Part shown: positions 19,428-28,361 of the stretch, one piece after another | How positions within the stretch are numbered: the stretch's first letter is position 1 | Layout: each line of letters begins with the position of its first letter | Origin: Primorskyibacter flagellatus | GTDB lineage: Bacteria; Pseudomonadota; Alphaproteobacteria; Rhodobacterales; Rhodobacteraceae | DNA length: 64,000 nucleotides | Reading direction: 5' to 3' | NCBI RefSeq assembly: GCF_900176485.1 | Contig: NZ_FWYD01000005.1 | Span: 62,001 to 126,000, forward strand | Position numbers and translations under genes: made by a program | Notes under the pieces: generated by a model | Told to the model about the DNA's origin: nothing | What the model saw: the letters and a program-made list of their open reading frames with translations, nothing else | Database searches by the model: none

Positions 19428-21410
19428 CTACAGCACGATATTCGCAAAGCTCTCCACTTCTACGACGGGACGCGGACTTGCTCCGACAGCTTCGCTTTCG
19501 CTGACACGCCGCGCCAGAGGATCAACGTCCCGCAACGGGCCAAAGTCCAGACGGCTCATGGATTCGAGATCCTTGATACGCACCTGAAAGGTCTTGTAGG
19601 CACCGAATTCGAAACCGCCGACGGCCTCCACCCGGCCCTGATCGCTAAGCAATTGCTGGATGACTTCGACCTGACTGAGAACATAGGCGGTTGCGTGAAG
19701 TCGCAGGATTCCATCGCTGCCATCATCTTCGGCCAGCATCGTCACCAGTTTGAAGAATTTCAACGGCACCACCGCCCCGGTGTCTTTCAGCATGGGTTCG
19801 TCGCCGGACAGGATCGGACCGGTAAAAACGCAGGCCCGAAAACCATGGGTGCGGACACTGGACATGATGTAGTTTTCCAGTCCCAACCACTGCGCATTGC
19901 TGCGATTGAACGCCCGGTGTTGCGGGGCGGCGACGGGGTAGTGGAAACTGTCATCGTTCGAGCGTTTTGCCTGCGCGTCATCCGCACCCCAATTGGTGGC
20001 GGCGCGTCGGATCAGATGCCCCCGGTCGATATCGACATGATCGTAATCCTCCTTGCCCAGCTGAACCTCGGCCGGAATGCGCAGGTCGGCATACCATTTG
20101 TCGCTGCCGCGCTTTTGCGGGCGGGTTTGTTCGCCGTCGATGTTCAGTGCCGCAAGGATCGGCGTCTTGAACGTACCGGAATACAGCACGCCGAAATTCT
20201 GATAGCGCAGTTCGTGCGGTCGGCAGGCCGTGGCGTCTGAAGGGGCGGAAAGGCCAAAGCCCTGCGGCACTGTGGGCAGCGGCACGGCGGCGACCTGTAG
20301 AAAATCGGGGTCATAGCCCTCGCGGCCTTCGAAATGCGCGGCATCATGGCTGCCGTCGCGACGTTCTGTCTGGGCAATATCGAAACCGGGCACCGAGTTC
20401 GGCGTCGCGCCGTCCAGCAGGGCATTGATCGTACTGATCCGCACCGCCGAATTGCCAACCCCGAATGTGCCTGCATAATGCAGCCCCACCGCCTTGCCGC
20501 TGTCCAGAGAGATCACTGGAGACCCGGAATTGCCCCCCAACGTCGTGCAATCATGGCGCAGGATAGTCATGCCGCCATCCTCGATCAGAAAACCCGGCGA
20601 GAACCGTTTCACATCGTAGAGATTGCGGAAATAATTCGCCATTTGCGTGGGATCGTTGCGCAGGGAATCCTTCGCCGGATAGCCGATGACAGCCACGGTT
20701 TCGCCGTGTTGCGCGTCCGTATCCGCGCGGTCGATGGGCGCAGGGCTGAATGGGGCACCATCGGCGGGCAGGGCGATCCGGGCAATCGCCACGTCAGCGG
20801 CGGCATCTTCGGCGATATAGGTGAATTTTTCGATGTCGAACAGCCGCGTGGGGTCCGGGTCGGCATCCACCTCTTCAAGGAAATCAATTCGCGCGCCGTA
20901 TCTGGCAGCGCCGGGGGCGAACAGGAACACGCCATCGCCCAGAAAGCTGCGGCGGGCGACCAGCTTGGCGACATGCCGGTTGGTCACGATCAGCAGGTGC
21001 GTATCGGTCTTGTCGATCACCCAGCCCGTGCCGCCCCAGCTATAGTCGTGATTGATGAACTCAATCCGCCCTACAGAGGCGACCGCAGCTTCGACCTTGC
21101 TGATCTTTAGGTCAATATCGGCCGCAAAATCGGTGCTGAGCGAGGTTTTCCCTTCGACCTTGCCGCCACGCACGATCAGCGGGGGGCGGCCGACAGCGCG
21201 GATTATCGCCTCCAGCAGCGGTGGCTTGCCGCCGACACTTTCCAGCTTGTCAATCTGTGTATTCATCAGTTCCGACGCGCGGTCGGCGGTCAGCCCCAGC
21301 TCTTGCAGGATTGCCGGATTGGCATCAATCAGCGCGCGCGATGCGTCGATCATGCCGGCATTTCCCATCGACTCGAGGCGGTGCAGGCTCTGGCGAGTAC
21401 TATCAGTCAT
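19428..21410 (-). CDS. Trypsin-like protease fused to DNA/RNA non-specific endonuclease
   Basis: A 660-residue two-enzyme protein without a signal peptide. Residues 1-100 are helical and unassigned. The trypsin-like domain (about 105-340) keeps a full triad: His146 in VTNRHVA, Asp206 in AADVAIA and Ser295 in LGGNSGSPV. The C-terminal domain (about 395-620) is an NUC1/Serratia-type nuclease with the DRGH motif (462-465, catalytic His465), metal-ligand Asn near 502 after PQ, and the trailing W-LE element (508-512). A GAAGGA ribosome site precedes the ATG by eight bases. It is last in a four-gene operon, 44 bases after the STAND gene. Best reading: a protease-gated nuclease effector. Fusion of these two domains is unusual. 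Confidence 0.88.
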   Translation of the reverse strand: MTDSTRQSLHRLESMGNAGMIDASRALIDANPAILQELGLTADRASELMNTQIDKLESVGGKPPLLEAIIRAVGRPPLIVRGGKVEGKTSLSTDFAADIDLKISKVEAAVASVGRIEFINHDYSWGGTGWVIDKTDTHLLIVTNRHVAKLVARRSFLGDGVFLFAPGAARYGARIDFLEEVDADPDPTRLFDIEKFTYIAEDAAADVAIARIALPADGAPFSPAPIDRADTDAQHGETVAVIGYPAKDSLRNDPTQMANYFRNLYDVKRFSPGFLIEDGGMTILRHDCTTLGGNSGSPVISLDSGKAVGLHYAGTFGVGNSAVRISTINALLDGATPNSVPGFDIAQTERRDGSHDAAHFEGREGYDPDFLQVAAVPLPTVPQGFGLSAPSDATACRPHELRYQNFGVLYSGTFKTPILAALNIDGEQTRPQKRGSDKWYADLRIPAEVQLGKEDYDHVDIDRGHLIRRAATNWGADDAQAKRSNDDSFHYPVAAPQHRAFNRSNAQWLGLENYIMSSVRTHGFRACVFTGPILSGDEPMLKDTGAVVPLKFFKLVTMLAEDDGSDGILRLHATAYVLSQVEVIQQLLSDQGRVEAVGGFEFGAYKTFQVRIKDLESMSRLDFGPLRDVDPLARRVSESEAVGASPRPVVEVESFANIVL

Positions 21411-21454
21411 GGCGGTAATCCTTCTGCTGAAATACGACCGGGGCGGCGCTGGCC

Positions 21455-24400
21455 TTATTGAAAATACGCAAGGCGCGCGTCTTTGTCCGGTAGGGTTGCG
21501 ATGGCGGGGCGGAAGACGGCCGGAACACGACTGCCGATCAGATAGCGCATGCGTCCGGGAATATCTTTCAGGGCGGAAACCTTTGAAAACGGTGCGCTTA
21601 AACGGCGGGTCAATGTGTCCGTGCCTTCGCTGGTGTTACTGTCCAGCGGATCAGCCCAGAAGGACAGCATTCTTCCGGCCCTCGTGGTGCCGGCGCGGTC
21701 AGCCAGCGATGCGATGCGCAATTCTGTCACCGCGCCCCAGTCTCGGCCGGGTGCCCAGTCTTTTGGCGGTGCGCTGTCATACGCCCAATAGCCGGCCGTG
21801 GTCTGTTGCCAGCGGCTGAGCGCGCGGGCGAGGGTGGGCAGATCCGGAATCGGGTGGAAGAAACTGTACCCTTCAGCCCAATCGGCCGTCATGCCAAGCG
21901 AGCGGATGAGGGCCAGAATATCCAGCGGACGGTCGCCTGCCTGCGAGATGGCATGGTCCAGACCTTCCAGCGCTGGCCCGAATAAATCAGCGGCTTCGCG
22001 GATCCCGCCGGCCAGCGTCCGCAGATCATCCAGCAGGCGCCCCTTGCCTGCAACCTGCATCTCGGAGGCAAGCGCGAACAGCCGGTCATAATACGGGTTG
22101 ATCGGCGCAATCGCCAAGGCATAACGACCATCAGCGGCCTTTCTGTCCGATAGGTCAACCGGGGCCATTTTCAGACCACAGTCGCCGCGGATGCTGTCGG
22201 CGAGGCGCAGACGTTCCTGCGACAGCTCAATCCTGCCGTTACGCAGATAGGGGGCCAGTGTTCCAAGCGCCTCTTGCTGCCCCTCTACCGTTACACCTGC
22301 GGCGAGCAATGCGAAGTCCAGCGCCGCACCCTGCAAGCCGATACGGTTAGAACTGCGCATGACGTTCACGGCGCAATCGCGAAAGGTCTCGTCGTGCAGC
22401 CATTCCACCAGTTTGCCGAACTTGAATTCGGCAAGGATCTCCAGCGCGATCCGCCCTTCAAGCTGTGGGTTGCCCTTGGCAAGCTCTGGCAAGGCCGCTT
22501 CCGGCAGCAACTCGAACAGCTCGCGCGCCTTGGACCAGTGCCCGGTCAGCCATTGATGGCAGAGAATCAACACGCCGACTTCGCTGGTGGGGGCATATTC
22601 GCCGGGCAGGCCTTCGCGCAGAATATGCGTGGCCTCGCGCCGTTCACCCTGTTCCAAGATGGCGCGCAGATCCATCACAGCACGCGGGTCGGGGCGTCCA
22701 GCAAAGCCGCGCCCCTTTACGACACGCGCCCGGCCAGTCGCTGAACGCGGATCAATCCGCACCAGTTTGGGCTGGGATCCCGCATCAGGAGCAGCCAGAC
22801 CGGCGGCATCATAGCCGCGCGAGTCCAGATCATCAGCCACGAGGACCTGTGTGGCCGACCGCTGCCCGCGGGCGTGGCGGATGTGGTCCTGTGCCTCAAT
22901 GGGCAGTTCGTTCAGCAGCCGGTCCGGAAAGCGATCCGCGAGCCCCGGCTCAATCTCTGGCGGTGCCTCGCCGATACGCATCAACTGGGCCGCATGGTAC
23001 AGATGTTGAACCGGGTCGCGCCCGGCAAAATAATCCCGTGCCGCCCGGTTCACGGCGGCGGTGTCTTCGGGGTTGTCGCGATAGATATGTTCCAGAACCT
23101 CCTGCCGCAGATCTGCTTTTGGCACCAACCGACCACGTCCGGTGTTCGTCACCAACCAGGGCTGCAAGGCGAGCTCTGCAATCAGATCTGACGCAGCGCT
23201 GCGAAGATCGCCCAGACCCAGTGCCGGGGCCAGAATATTGACCAGCGTCTCGACCGTGAGTTCATGCAACACCAACCCTTCATTGGCAATCCGGCGCAGG
23301 TGTTCGGGAAGGCGCGCGCGGATCACCCTGTGAACAAATCCGCGATCCAGACCCTTCAGATGCGCCTGCCCCAGCACTTGCGCCGCATCGGCAGCACTTT
23401 GCGATTTCACGACAGAGATCAACAACCGCAAGCGAAGAGGGTTACCTTTCGCTTCGTTGATGATGTCGGGCCAGACCTCCTCGGGGATGCTTTTCTGGTG
23501 CAGCACCTCGCGGATCAAAACCGTCTCGACCTTTGTCAGCGGCAGATGCCCGCCGTTGCGGGGGTCGCTTTCGGTAAAGATCGGCGCGCGCCCGGCCGAG
23601 ATCACGGCAATATCGATGCGGCCCGTATCGGCAAAGCGGTCCAGCTCTTCCATCAGCGTTTCTACATATGTCGCGCCTTGCGCCTGTAACACCTCCAGCG
23701 TGTCCAAAAGGATAATCAGGCGCCGCCCGGCCTGTTCCACGACGTCGATCATCGCATGCAACAGTTCACGCGGGATGAGGTCTGCGGTGTCATGGCCCGT
23801 GCGCGTGACCCGTTCGGAATGCGCCATTCTAAGGCTGCGAAAATAGGCGGCCTTTTGTGGTAGTGCCTCCCCGATCTGGCGTGAAATTTCGTCATACACG
23901 GTTCCGCCCGCCCCGATCTGAAGCGAGGACCTGTCGAAATCCAGCCGCACTAGGATCAGATCGGGCTGCGCCCCGGCGATCTGGACGATGCGCTCCAGCA
24001 GGAAGGATTTGCCGATGCCGGGAATGCCCATGATATGCAGGCTGCACAGAGGAGGCTTTGATTGCGGCGCGGCGATCCATGCTTCAATCGCGTTCAGTTC
24101 TTCCGTGCGGCCGATGAACTCATCGCCCAGAACGGCGTCTGTCTGGCGACTTCGGCGCACGGCGTTCAATCGACTGCGCAGGCCGACCAAATGCTCGTGG
24201 CCCGGAGCCTTGCTTCCGGCGTGTTCCAGCGTGATGACGATTTCGGACAGGGCATTTTCATCGCGTGAGGTGGTGATCATGTCTTTCAACAGGACAGGAT
24301 CATAGAGTCCGCTGCCGTTCAAAGCGGCGGCGATGTCGGTCTCGGGCTGTGCGCCGGTGTTTTCATAGCCGTCCAGCGCCCGTTCCCGCGTCGATGCGCG

Positions 24401-24607
24401 CAGCAACCATTGCACCGGGCTGCCCGGCGATGTGGTCTCTACCGTGCAATGCGCATGCAGCAACGAGATCAGCCGGGCGCGCTGCACCTTGTCGCCGTAG
24501 TCTTCCGGGCTCAATACGTCTTTCAACAAGGCGCGTGGTTCAAACGGGCCGCGCAATGCGGCTGCGCGCAGGACCTGAACCTTCAATGTGTCAAGTGCTT
24601 GGGTCAT
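21455..24607 (-). CDS. STAND-class ATPase with large helical C-terminus
   Basis: A 1050-residue cytoplasmic NTPase. The N-terminal part holds a small helical or winged-helix region and, around 88-150, a stretch resembling effector-associated adaptor domains (AALNGSGLYDPVLLKDMI). After FIGRTEELNAI comes Walker A GIPGIGKS (194-201), Walker B LIILLDTLE (297-305) and a sensor strand AVISAGR (334-340), as in AAA_16/STAND ATPases. The remaining 600 residues are alpha-helical, possibly TPR-like, with no named motif, and could be the ligand sensor. The ATG overlaps the preceding protease gene's stop (ATGA). In the cassette it is the probable ATP-driven oligomerising switch that controls the proteases. 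Confidence 0.85.
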   Translation of the reverse strand: MTQALDTLKVQVLRAAALRGPFEPRALLKDVLSPEDYGDKVQRARLISLLHAHCTVETTSPGSPVQWLLRASTRERALDGYENTGAQPETDIAAALNGSGLYDPVLLKDMITTSRDENALSEIVITLEHAGSKAPGHEHLVGLRSRLNAVRRSRQTDAVLGDEFIGRTEELNAIEAWIAAPQSKPPLCSLHIMGIPGIGKSFLLERIVQIAGAQPDLILVRLDFDRSSLQIGAGGTVYDEISRQIGEALPQKAAYFRSLRMAHSERVTRTGHDTADLIPRELLHAMIDVVEQAGRRLIILLDTLEVLQAQGATYVETLMEELDRFADTGRIDIAVISAGRAPIFTESDPRNGGHLPLTKVETVLIREVLHQKSIPEEVWPDIINEAKGNPLRLRLLISVVKSQSAADAAQVLGQAHLKGLDRGFVHRVIRARLPEHLRRIANEGLVLHELTVETLVNILAPALGLGDLRSAASDLIAELALQPWLVTNTGRGRLVPKADLRQEVLEHIYRDNPEDTAAVNRAARDYFAGRDPVQHLYHAAQLMRIGEAPPEIEPGLADRFPDRLLNELPIEAQDHIRHARGQRSATQVLVADDLDSRGYDAAGLAAPDAGSQPKLVRIDPRSATGRARVVKGRGFAGRPDPRAVMDLRAILEQGERREATHILREGLPGEYAPTSEVGVLILCHQWLTGHWSKARELFELLPEAALPELAKGNPQLEGRIALEILAEFKFGKLVEWLHDETFRDCAVNVMRSSNRIGLQGAALDFALLAAGVTVEGQQEALGTLAPYLRNGRIELSQERLRLADSIRGDCGLKMAPVDLSDRKAADGRYALAIAPINPYYDRLFALASEMQVAGKGRLLDDLRTLAGGIREAADLFGPALEGLDHAISQAGDRPLDILALIRSLGMTADWAEGYSFFHPIPDLPTLARALSRWQQTTAGYWAYDSAPPKDWAPGRDWGAVTELRIASLADRAGTTRAGRMLSFWADPLDSNTSEGTDTLTRRLSAPFSKVSALKDIPGRMRYLIGSRVPAVFRPAIATLPDKDARLAYFQ

Positions 24608-26433
24608 GCCGCAATCCCCAGAAAGGCTTTGATCTGCTGGCGCAGCTGAGTGGTGACCGTCCCAAGATCGCTGCCGCTGAATTCCCCGGTCGCATCCGCC
24701 ACGAGCCCTTGCAATGATCTGTCGGTCATCTCGTTCAGACGCGGCAGAAGCAGGTCGGATTCTGGCGAGAGCGAGGTTATCATCGCGTTGATCGTAGCCT
24801 CAACATCGCCGCGCGTGAATGGTCCAAGCTCTTCCAGCAGCAATCCGGCGCGGCGGGCTGTCTCTGCCTCCATCACATTGCCAAATCGCAAGGGCGCAAG
24901 GCGGTAAGTCTCATACCCGGCCAGGATCAGGCGCAGATTGGTCTGGGTCGGAAGGTGGCGCGCGATATGTTCGAATTGCACCTGGGCCTCGGGCGACAGC
25001 CCGTTGGGCGGATTGTCGAAGAAAAACCACCAGGTTTGACCGTCCTTCATCGCCTGCTCCTGCAAAGCCCGGATCAACGTGCTGGCGCGGCTGTCCTGCT
25101 CGGCCACGCCGGTCGCCTCGCCTGACGACGTGCCGCCGGACGCCGTGCTTGCGTGCTCCGCACCCAGCGCCAGCACTGCGAGATCGGACAGCAGATCAGT
25201 GGTCCGCAGTGTCGGGCTTATCCGTATGCAGCGATGTGGTGGATGAGCGTCGGGGCTGCCGTGTTGGATCAGATATGCCTGAAGCATGTCAAAGCTGAAC
25301 CCAAGCCCGCTGATAGAACTGGTATCTTCGCGCCGGATCCAGACACCGCGCAGGCGTGACTCTGGCTTGTCAACCATCGCCGCCAGTGCCGTTATGAATT
25401 GTCTCCGACCGATGATAAGCGGCCCTTCGATATTGCGGTCCAGCGACCACAGGGTGCGCAGCTTGCTGTTCTGCGCGATCAACTCCCGGAATTTCGGCTC
25501 TTGGCAGAACCTTTCAAAAGGCACGAGACGGCGGACATTTTTCCAGCGCCCCTGATGAATGCCCAGAAAATTGAAATTGCGGTCAAATCCGGGTCCGCCG
25601 GATGACCCCCCCTCGGTATCAATATCATGCGGCAGGCGGCTGACCCCCGGCCCGTCCCTGCGTATGCTGCCAGATATAAAGCCGGACTCGCGCCCGTCTG
25701 GGTAATGAACCAGGGTAAACAGCTCTGGTCCGAAGAAATCCGGCGGTGTGCAATCGGTGTCGATACGCCCATAGACCTGACCCAGCGGCATGAACACCCG
25801 CAGAAGGGCGACGTCCACATGCGTGTCCGCAACGCCGTTCGGAGGCAGGTCTCCATCTATCTCGCCCTCGAAATAGGGCCATTTCTGCACGCAGCTTGCC
25901 GGATAATGGATGCCGTCGGATGCGATGATGCCCAGTCGCGGCGGTGGCGTATTGTCGGGGCGCTGGGCGTAGAAACGGTCCAGCACATGCGAGGCCGTCA
26001 AAACAAGGTTCGGTGCCACGAATGCGCCTGACCCTTCGGGCGTGTTATCGAGTGCGATGCGGCAGCGAAACGCCTCTGCCCGTGGGGCGAAAGCGCCCAA
26101 AGCGTCAAAATCGAAATCCCTGTTCGGTGGTTCGCCAATCTCGATCCGGGTGAAGCGCGCGATATTCTCCGCAAAGATCCGGTTGCGTTTGCGCGGCATC
26201 GGGTCGGCACCACGGGCGCGCAGATAGCTGATGAAATGCGGCACTTTGCCAAACTGATGCAGGGTCGCCAGCAGCACATCGGCAAGGTCCTCGTCGTCCT
26301 CTTCCTCGACCCCGAGGGCAATCGCATCAAGGCTTAACGGAGCATCCGGGCTGGGAAAGAGGGCGGTCAGGGCGCGACGAATGGTTGCCTCGTGCAGCGC
26401 CAGCGCCTTGCGCATTTTCCCCACCGTCAGCAT
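24604..26433 (-). CDS. Trypsin-like protease with N-terminal adaptor domain and degenerate STAND-like module
   Basis: A 609-residue cytoplasmic protein. Residues 10-77 form an acidic helical adaptor-like domain (LHEATIRRALTALFPS...). The trypsin-like domain (about 115-310) has an intact triad: His149 in LTASHVL, Asp207 in HVDVALL and Ser278 in GGSSGGP. The C-terminal half looks like an inactive STAND ATPase: EGPLIIGRRQ (336-345) sits where a P-loop would be but lacks the GK[ST], while WWFFFDN (468-474) and LRLILAGY (500-507) mimic Walker B and sensor strands. Such inactive STAND partners are known from conflict-system surveys. It starts six bases after the subtilase gene and overlaps the ATPase gene by ATGA. 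Confidence 0.83.
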   Translation of the reverse strand: MLTVGKMRKALALHEATIRRALTALFPSPDAPLSLDAIALGVEEEDDEDLADVLLATLHQFGKVPHFISYLRARGADPMPRKRNRIFAENIARFTRIEIGEPPNRDFDFDALGAFAPRAEAFRCRIALDNTPEGSGAFVAPNLVLTASHVLDRFYAQRPDNTPPPRLGIIASDGIHYPASCVQKWPYFEGEIDGDLPPNGVADTHVDVALLRVFMPLGQVYGRIDTDCTPPDFFGPELFTLVHYPDGRESGFISGSIRRDGPGVSRLPHDIDTEGGSSGGPGFDRNFNFLGIHQGRWKNVRRLVPFERFCQEPKFRELIAQNSKLRTLWSLDRNIEGPLIIGRRQFITALAAMVDKPESRLRGVWIRREDTSSISGLGFSFDMLQAYLIQHGSPDAHPPHRCIRISPTLRTTDLLSDLAVLALGAEHASTASGGTSSGEATGVAEQDSRASTLIRALQEQAMKDGQTWWFFFDNPPNGLSPEAQVQFEHIARHLPTQTNLRLILAGYETYRLAPLRFGNVMEAETARRAGLLLEELGPFTRGDVEATINAMITSLSPESDLLLPRLNEMTDRSLQGLVADATGEFSGSDLGTVTTQLRQQIKAFLGIAA

Positions 26434-26439
26434 CGTCGG

Positions 26440-28053
26440 TCAACCGGTGCCGATAAGCGCGGCCAGCGCCGGTTTGTCCGTCACCGCCTGTTGCAAGCCC
26501 ACGGTCGCCATATCCTGCGGCAACAGGGCTTCGGTGCCGCCGTCACTTTCGGCAATCCGGGCGCGGGCGCCGCGACGATAGCTGAGCCACAGTATTTCTG
26601 GCGCATATTCGGCAAGCTCGGGCGTCACTTCGGTCGCCGCTTCGCTGCTTTGTCCGGCCAGATGTTCGACGAGCACATTCAGCGTGGTCGTGGCATCGCT
26701 GTCTGGCGGGGCAGGGCTTTCGGTGCCTGTCGGCAGGGGTGCATCCAACAGCCGTTTCGCGTCGATGATCCCCGCGCCCAGATCGCGCGCTCCATTCCAT
26801 TCGGGCGGCTTGGTCATGCCGTGGGTCGCACAATGCACCCACATCGCCTGAACCGTGGTGCCAGCCGCGTTCGCCTTGTCCAGCAAAGCCAGCCTGCCAC
26901 CATGCCGCGCCACCCAAAGCGCGGCGAGGCCAGCGGTCATGGAGGAAGCAAGCGTGGTTCCCTGACTGGAGCGGATACCCGCATCAGGGTCCGATGCCTT
27001 GTTTTTTGCCGCGCCCCAGACATGTTCCCCATATGCGGCGAAGGTGACCTCTCGGCCACGGCCGGATTTCCTCCATGGCCGATTGTCAGGTTGCAGGGCC
27101 GCCACGGCGGTGCAGATCCCCATCGGTGCGTAGGCCGCGGGAAACACTACGGCCGGATAGCAATTTCCTGCTGCACAAACGACGACCGTCCCGGCGGCCA
27201 CTGCATTGCGCATGGCCTGCTCTGTCGAGGCGACGCGGGTCGGCCCGCCAAGCGCCATTATGATCACATCTGCGCGTTCATTCACCGCATGGGTGACCGC
27301 GGCGGCAATGCGGCGTTGGGTAAAGTCGATCACCGAACGCACCGTCCGGATCGGCAACACCTTGGCGGCTGGCGCGGTTCCCGTGACACCACCCGGCGAG
27401 GTCGTGTTGCCCTGCATGTCGGCATCACCGCGCGAGGCAATAACCGAGGCGACCAGCGTTCCGTGTCCGGGGTTCTTCAGAAAACCACCGGAAAATCGGT
27501 CGCGGGCATCGCCATCTGATTCGACGAAATTCCACTGGCCTTGGGTTTCGATCACGTCATACAACTCGTTATGGCCGGTATATCCGGTGTCGATTGCCGC
27601 CACTTTGACGCCGCTTCCGCGGGTGTGTGCCCAAGCCAACGGTGTACGGATCCTGGCGTGATGCCAGCCGAAAGGGCGCGAATTATCCCGCGGGGTTTCG
27701 CAAAAACCGAACAACCCCTCGGTTCCGACATGCACCGCACCATACAGGCTATCCGGCAAAACGGGATTGGCTTCGGCTGCCTGCATCTCGGATCGCAGGG
27801 CGCGGGCAAAGGCGAAAACCTCGCGCTCCTGTCCATGCGGGTCAATCTCTGGGAAGGTGATAAAGAAAAAACGGTCGCCGTCTGCATCAAACGCGGCTTC
27901 CGCCCGTGCGTTTACCTCTGGCAAGGCGTTTGAAAGGCGGGTCTGAACCTCAGCTTGCGACAGGGGTGCGTCATACACCAGTTCAATGTGCAAAGGGTCG
28001 CGGTCATCGCTGGCCGGTGTGGAAATCAGGGCGGCATATTCCGATTTAACCAT
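26440..28053 (-). CDS. Subtilase-fold (S8) protein with Thr at the nucleophile position
   Basis: A 537-residue S8-family protein with no signal peptide; the first 125 residues may be a prodomain. Asp155 (AAIDTGYTGH), His197 (NPGHGTLVAS) and the oxyanion Asn297 (CAAGNCYP) are present. At the nucleophile, where subtilases have GTS, the sequence reads SQGTTLASSM, so Thr367 (codon ACG) replaces Ser and the following Pro is also missing. It is either an inactive subtilase used as a sensor or scaffold, or an enzyme with an altered nucleophile. The start at 28053 is preferred because AAGGAG lies nine bases upstream; a TTG at 28074 would put that site inside the gene. It is the first gene of the four-gene cassette. 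Confidence 0.85.
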   Translation of the reverse strand: MVKSEYAALISTPASDDRDPLHIELVYDAPLSQAEVQTRLSNALPEVNARAEAAFDADGDRFFFITFPEIDPHGQEREVFAFARALRSEMQAAEANPVLPDSLYGAVHVGTEGLFGFCETPRDNSRPFGWHHARIRTPLAWAHTRGSGVKVAAIDTGYTGHNELYDVIETQGQWNFVESDGDARDRFSGGFLKNPGHGTLVASVIASRGDADMQGNTTSPGGVTGTAPAAKVLPIRTVRSVIDFTQRRIAAAVTHAVNERADVIIMALGGPTRVASTEQAMRNAVAAGTVVVCAAGNCYPAVVFPAAYAPMGICTAVAALQPDNRPWRKSGRGREVTFAAYGEHVWGAAKNKASDPDAGIRSSQGTTLASSMTAGLAALWVARHGGRLALLDKANAAGTTVQAMWVHCATHGMTKPPEWNGARDLGAGIIDAKRLLDAPLPTGTESPAPPDSDATTTLNVLVEHLAGQSSEAATEVTPELAEYAPEILWLSYRRGARARIAESDGGTEALLPQDMATVGLQQAVTDKPALAALIGTG

Positions 28054-28361
28054 TGTTGAATACTCCTTCGGCAAAAATGCTTTTAGCGGTTATTATAATG
28101 GGTTGTCGGCCTGAAGCGTAGTCCGGCAGCGCGAGTGCAAGCACGTTGCGCGCTGGCGTCCGACGGCGCAAGCGCAGTCTTGGACATGAAAACTGTCATC
28201 GTAATTCCTAAAACAATTTGATCCGCACGAAGCCAGCGAAATAGCCGGTTAGCATCAATAGTAGCACAGTATTGGATCGCCGTGAATTGTTGTGACATTG
28301 GCCAACTCTGCCAACCGATGATGCGACATCGTATTGCCAACGAAGTGCGTGCGACTGAGCA
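28054..28361 (-). promoter_or_regulatory. Gene-free promoter region of the protease cassette
   Basis: The 308 bases between the subtilase start and fliP stop hold no supported gene. On the minus strand a perfect TATAAT (28092-28097) sits about 38 bases before the subtilase ATG and is the best -10 candidate; no good -35 lies 16-18 bases further up. This gap is also the boundary between flagellar genes and the cassette. No attachment-site-like direct repeat was recognised. Confidence 0.45.

Noticed and set aside
26392-27519. 375-codon open frame on the plus strand
   Set aside because: It is antisense to the subtilase-fold gene, which has three of its catalytic residues in order.
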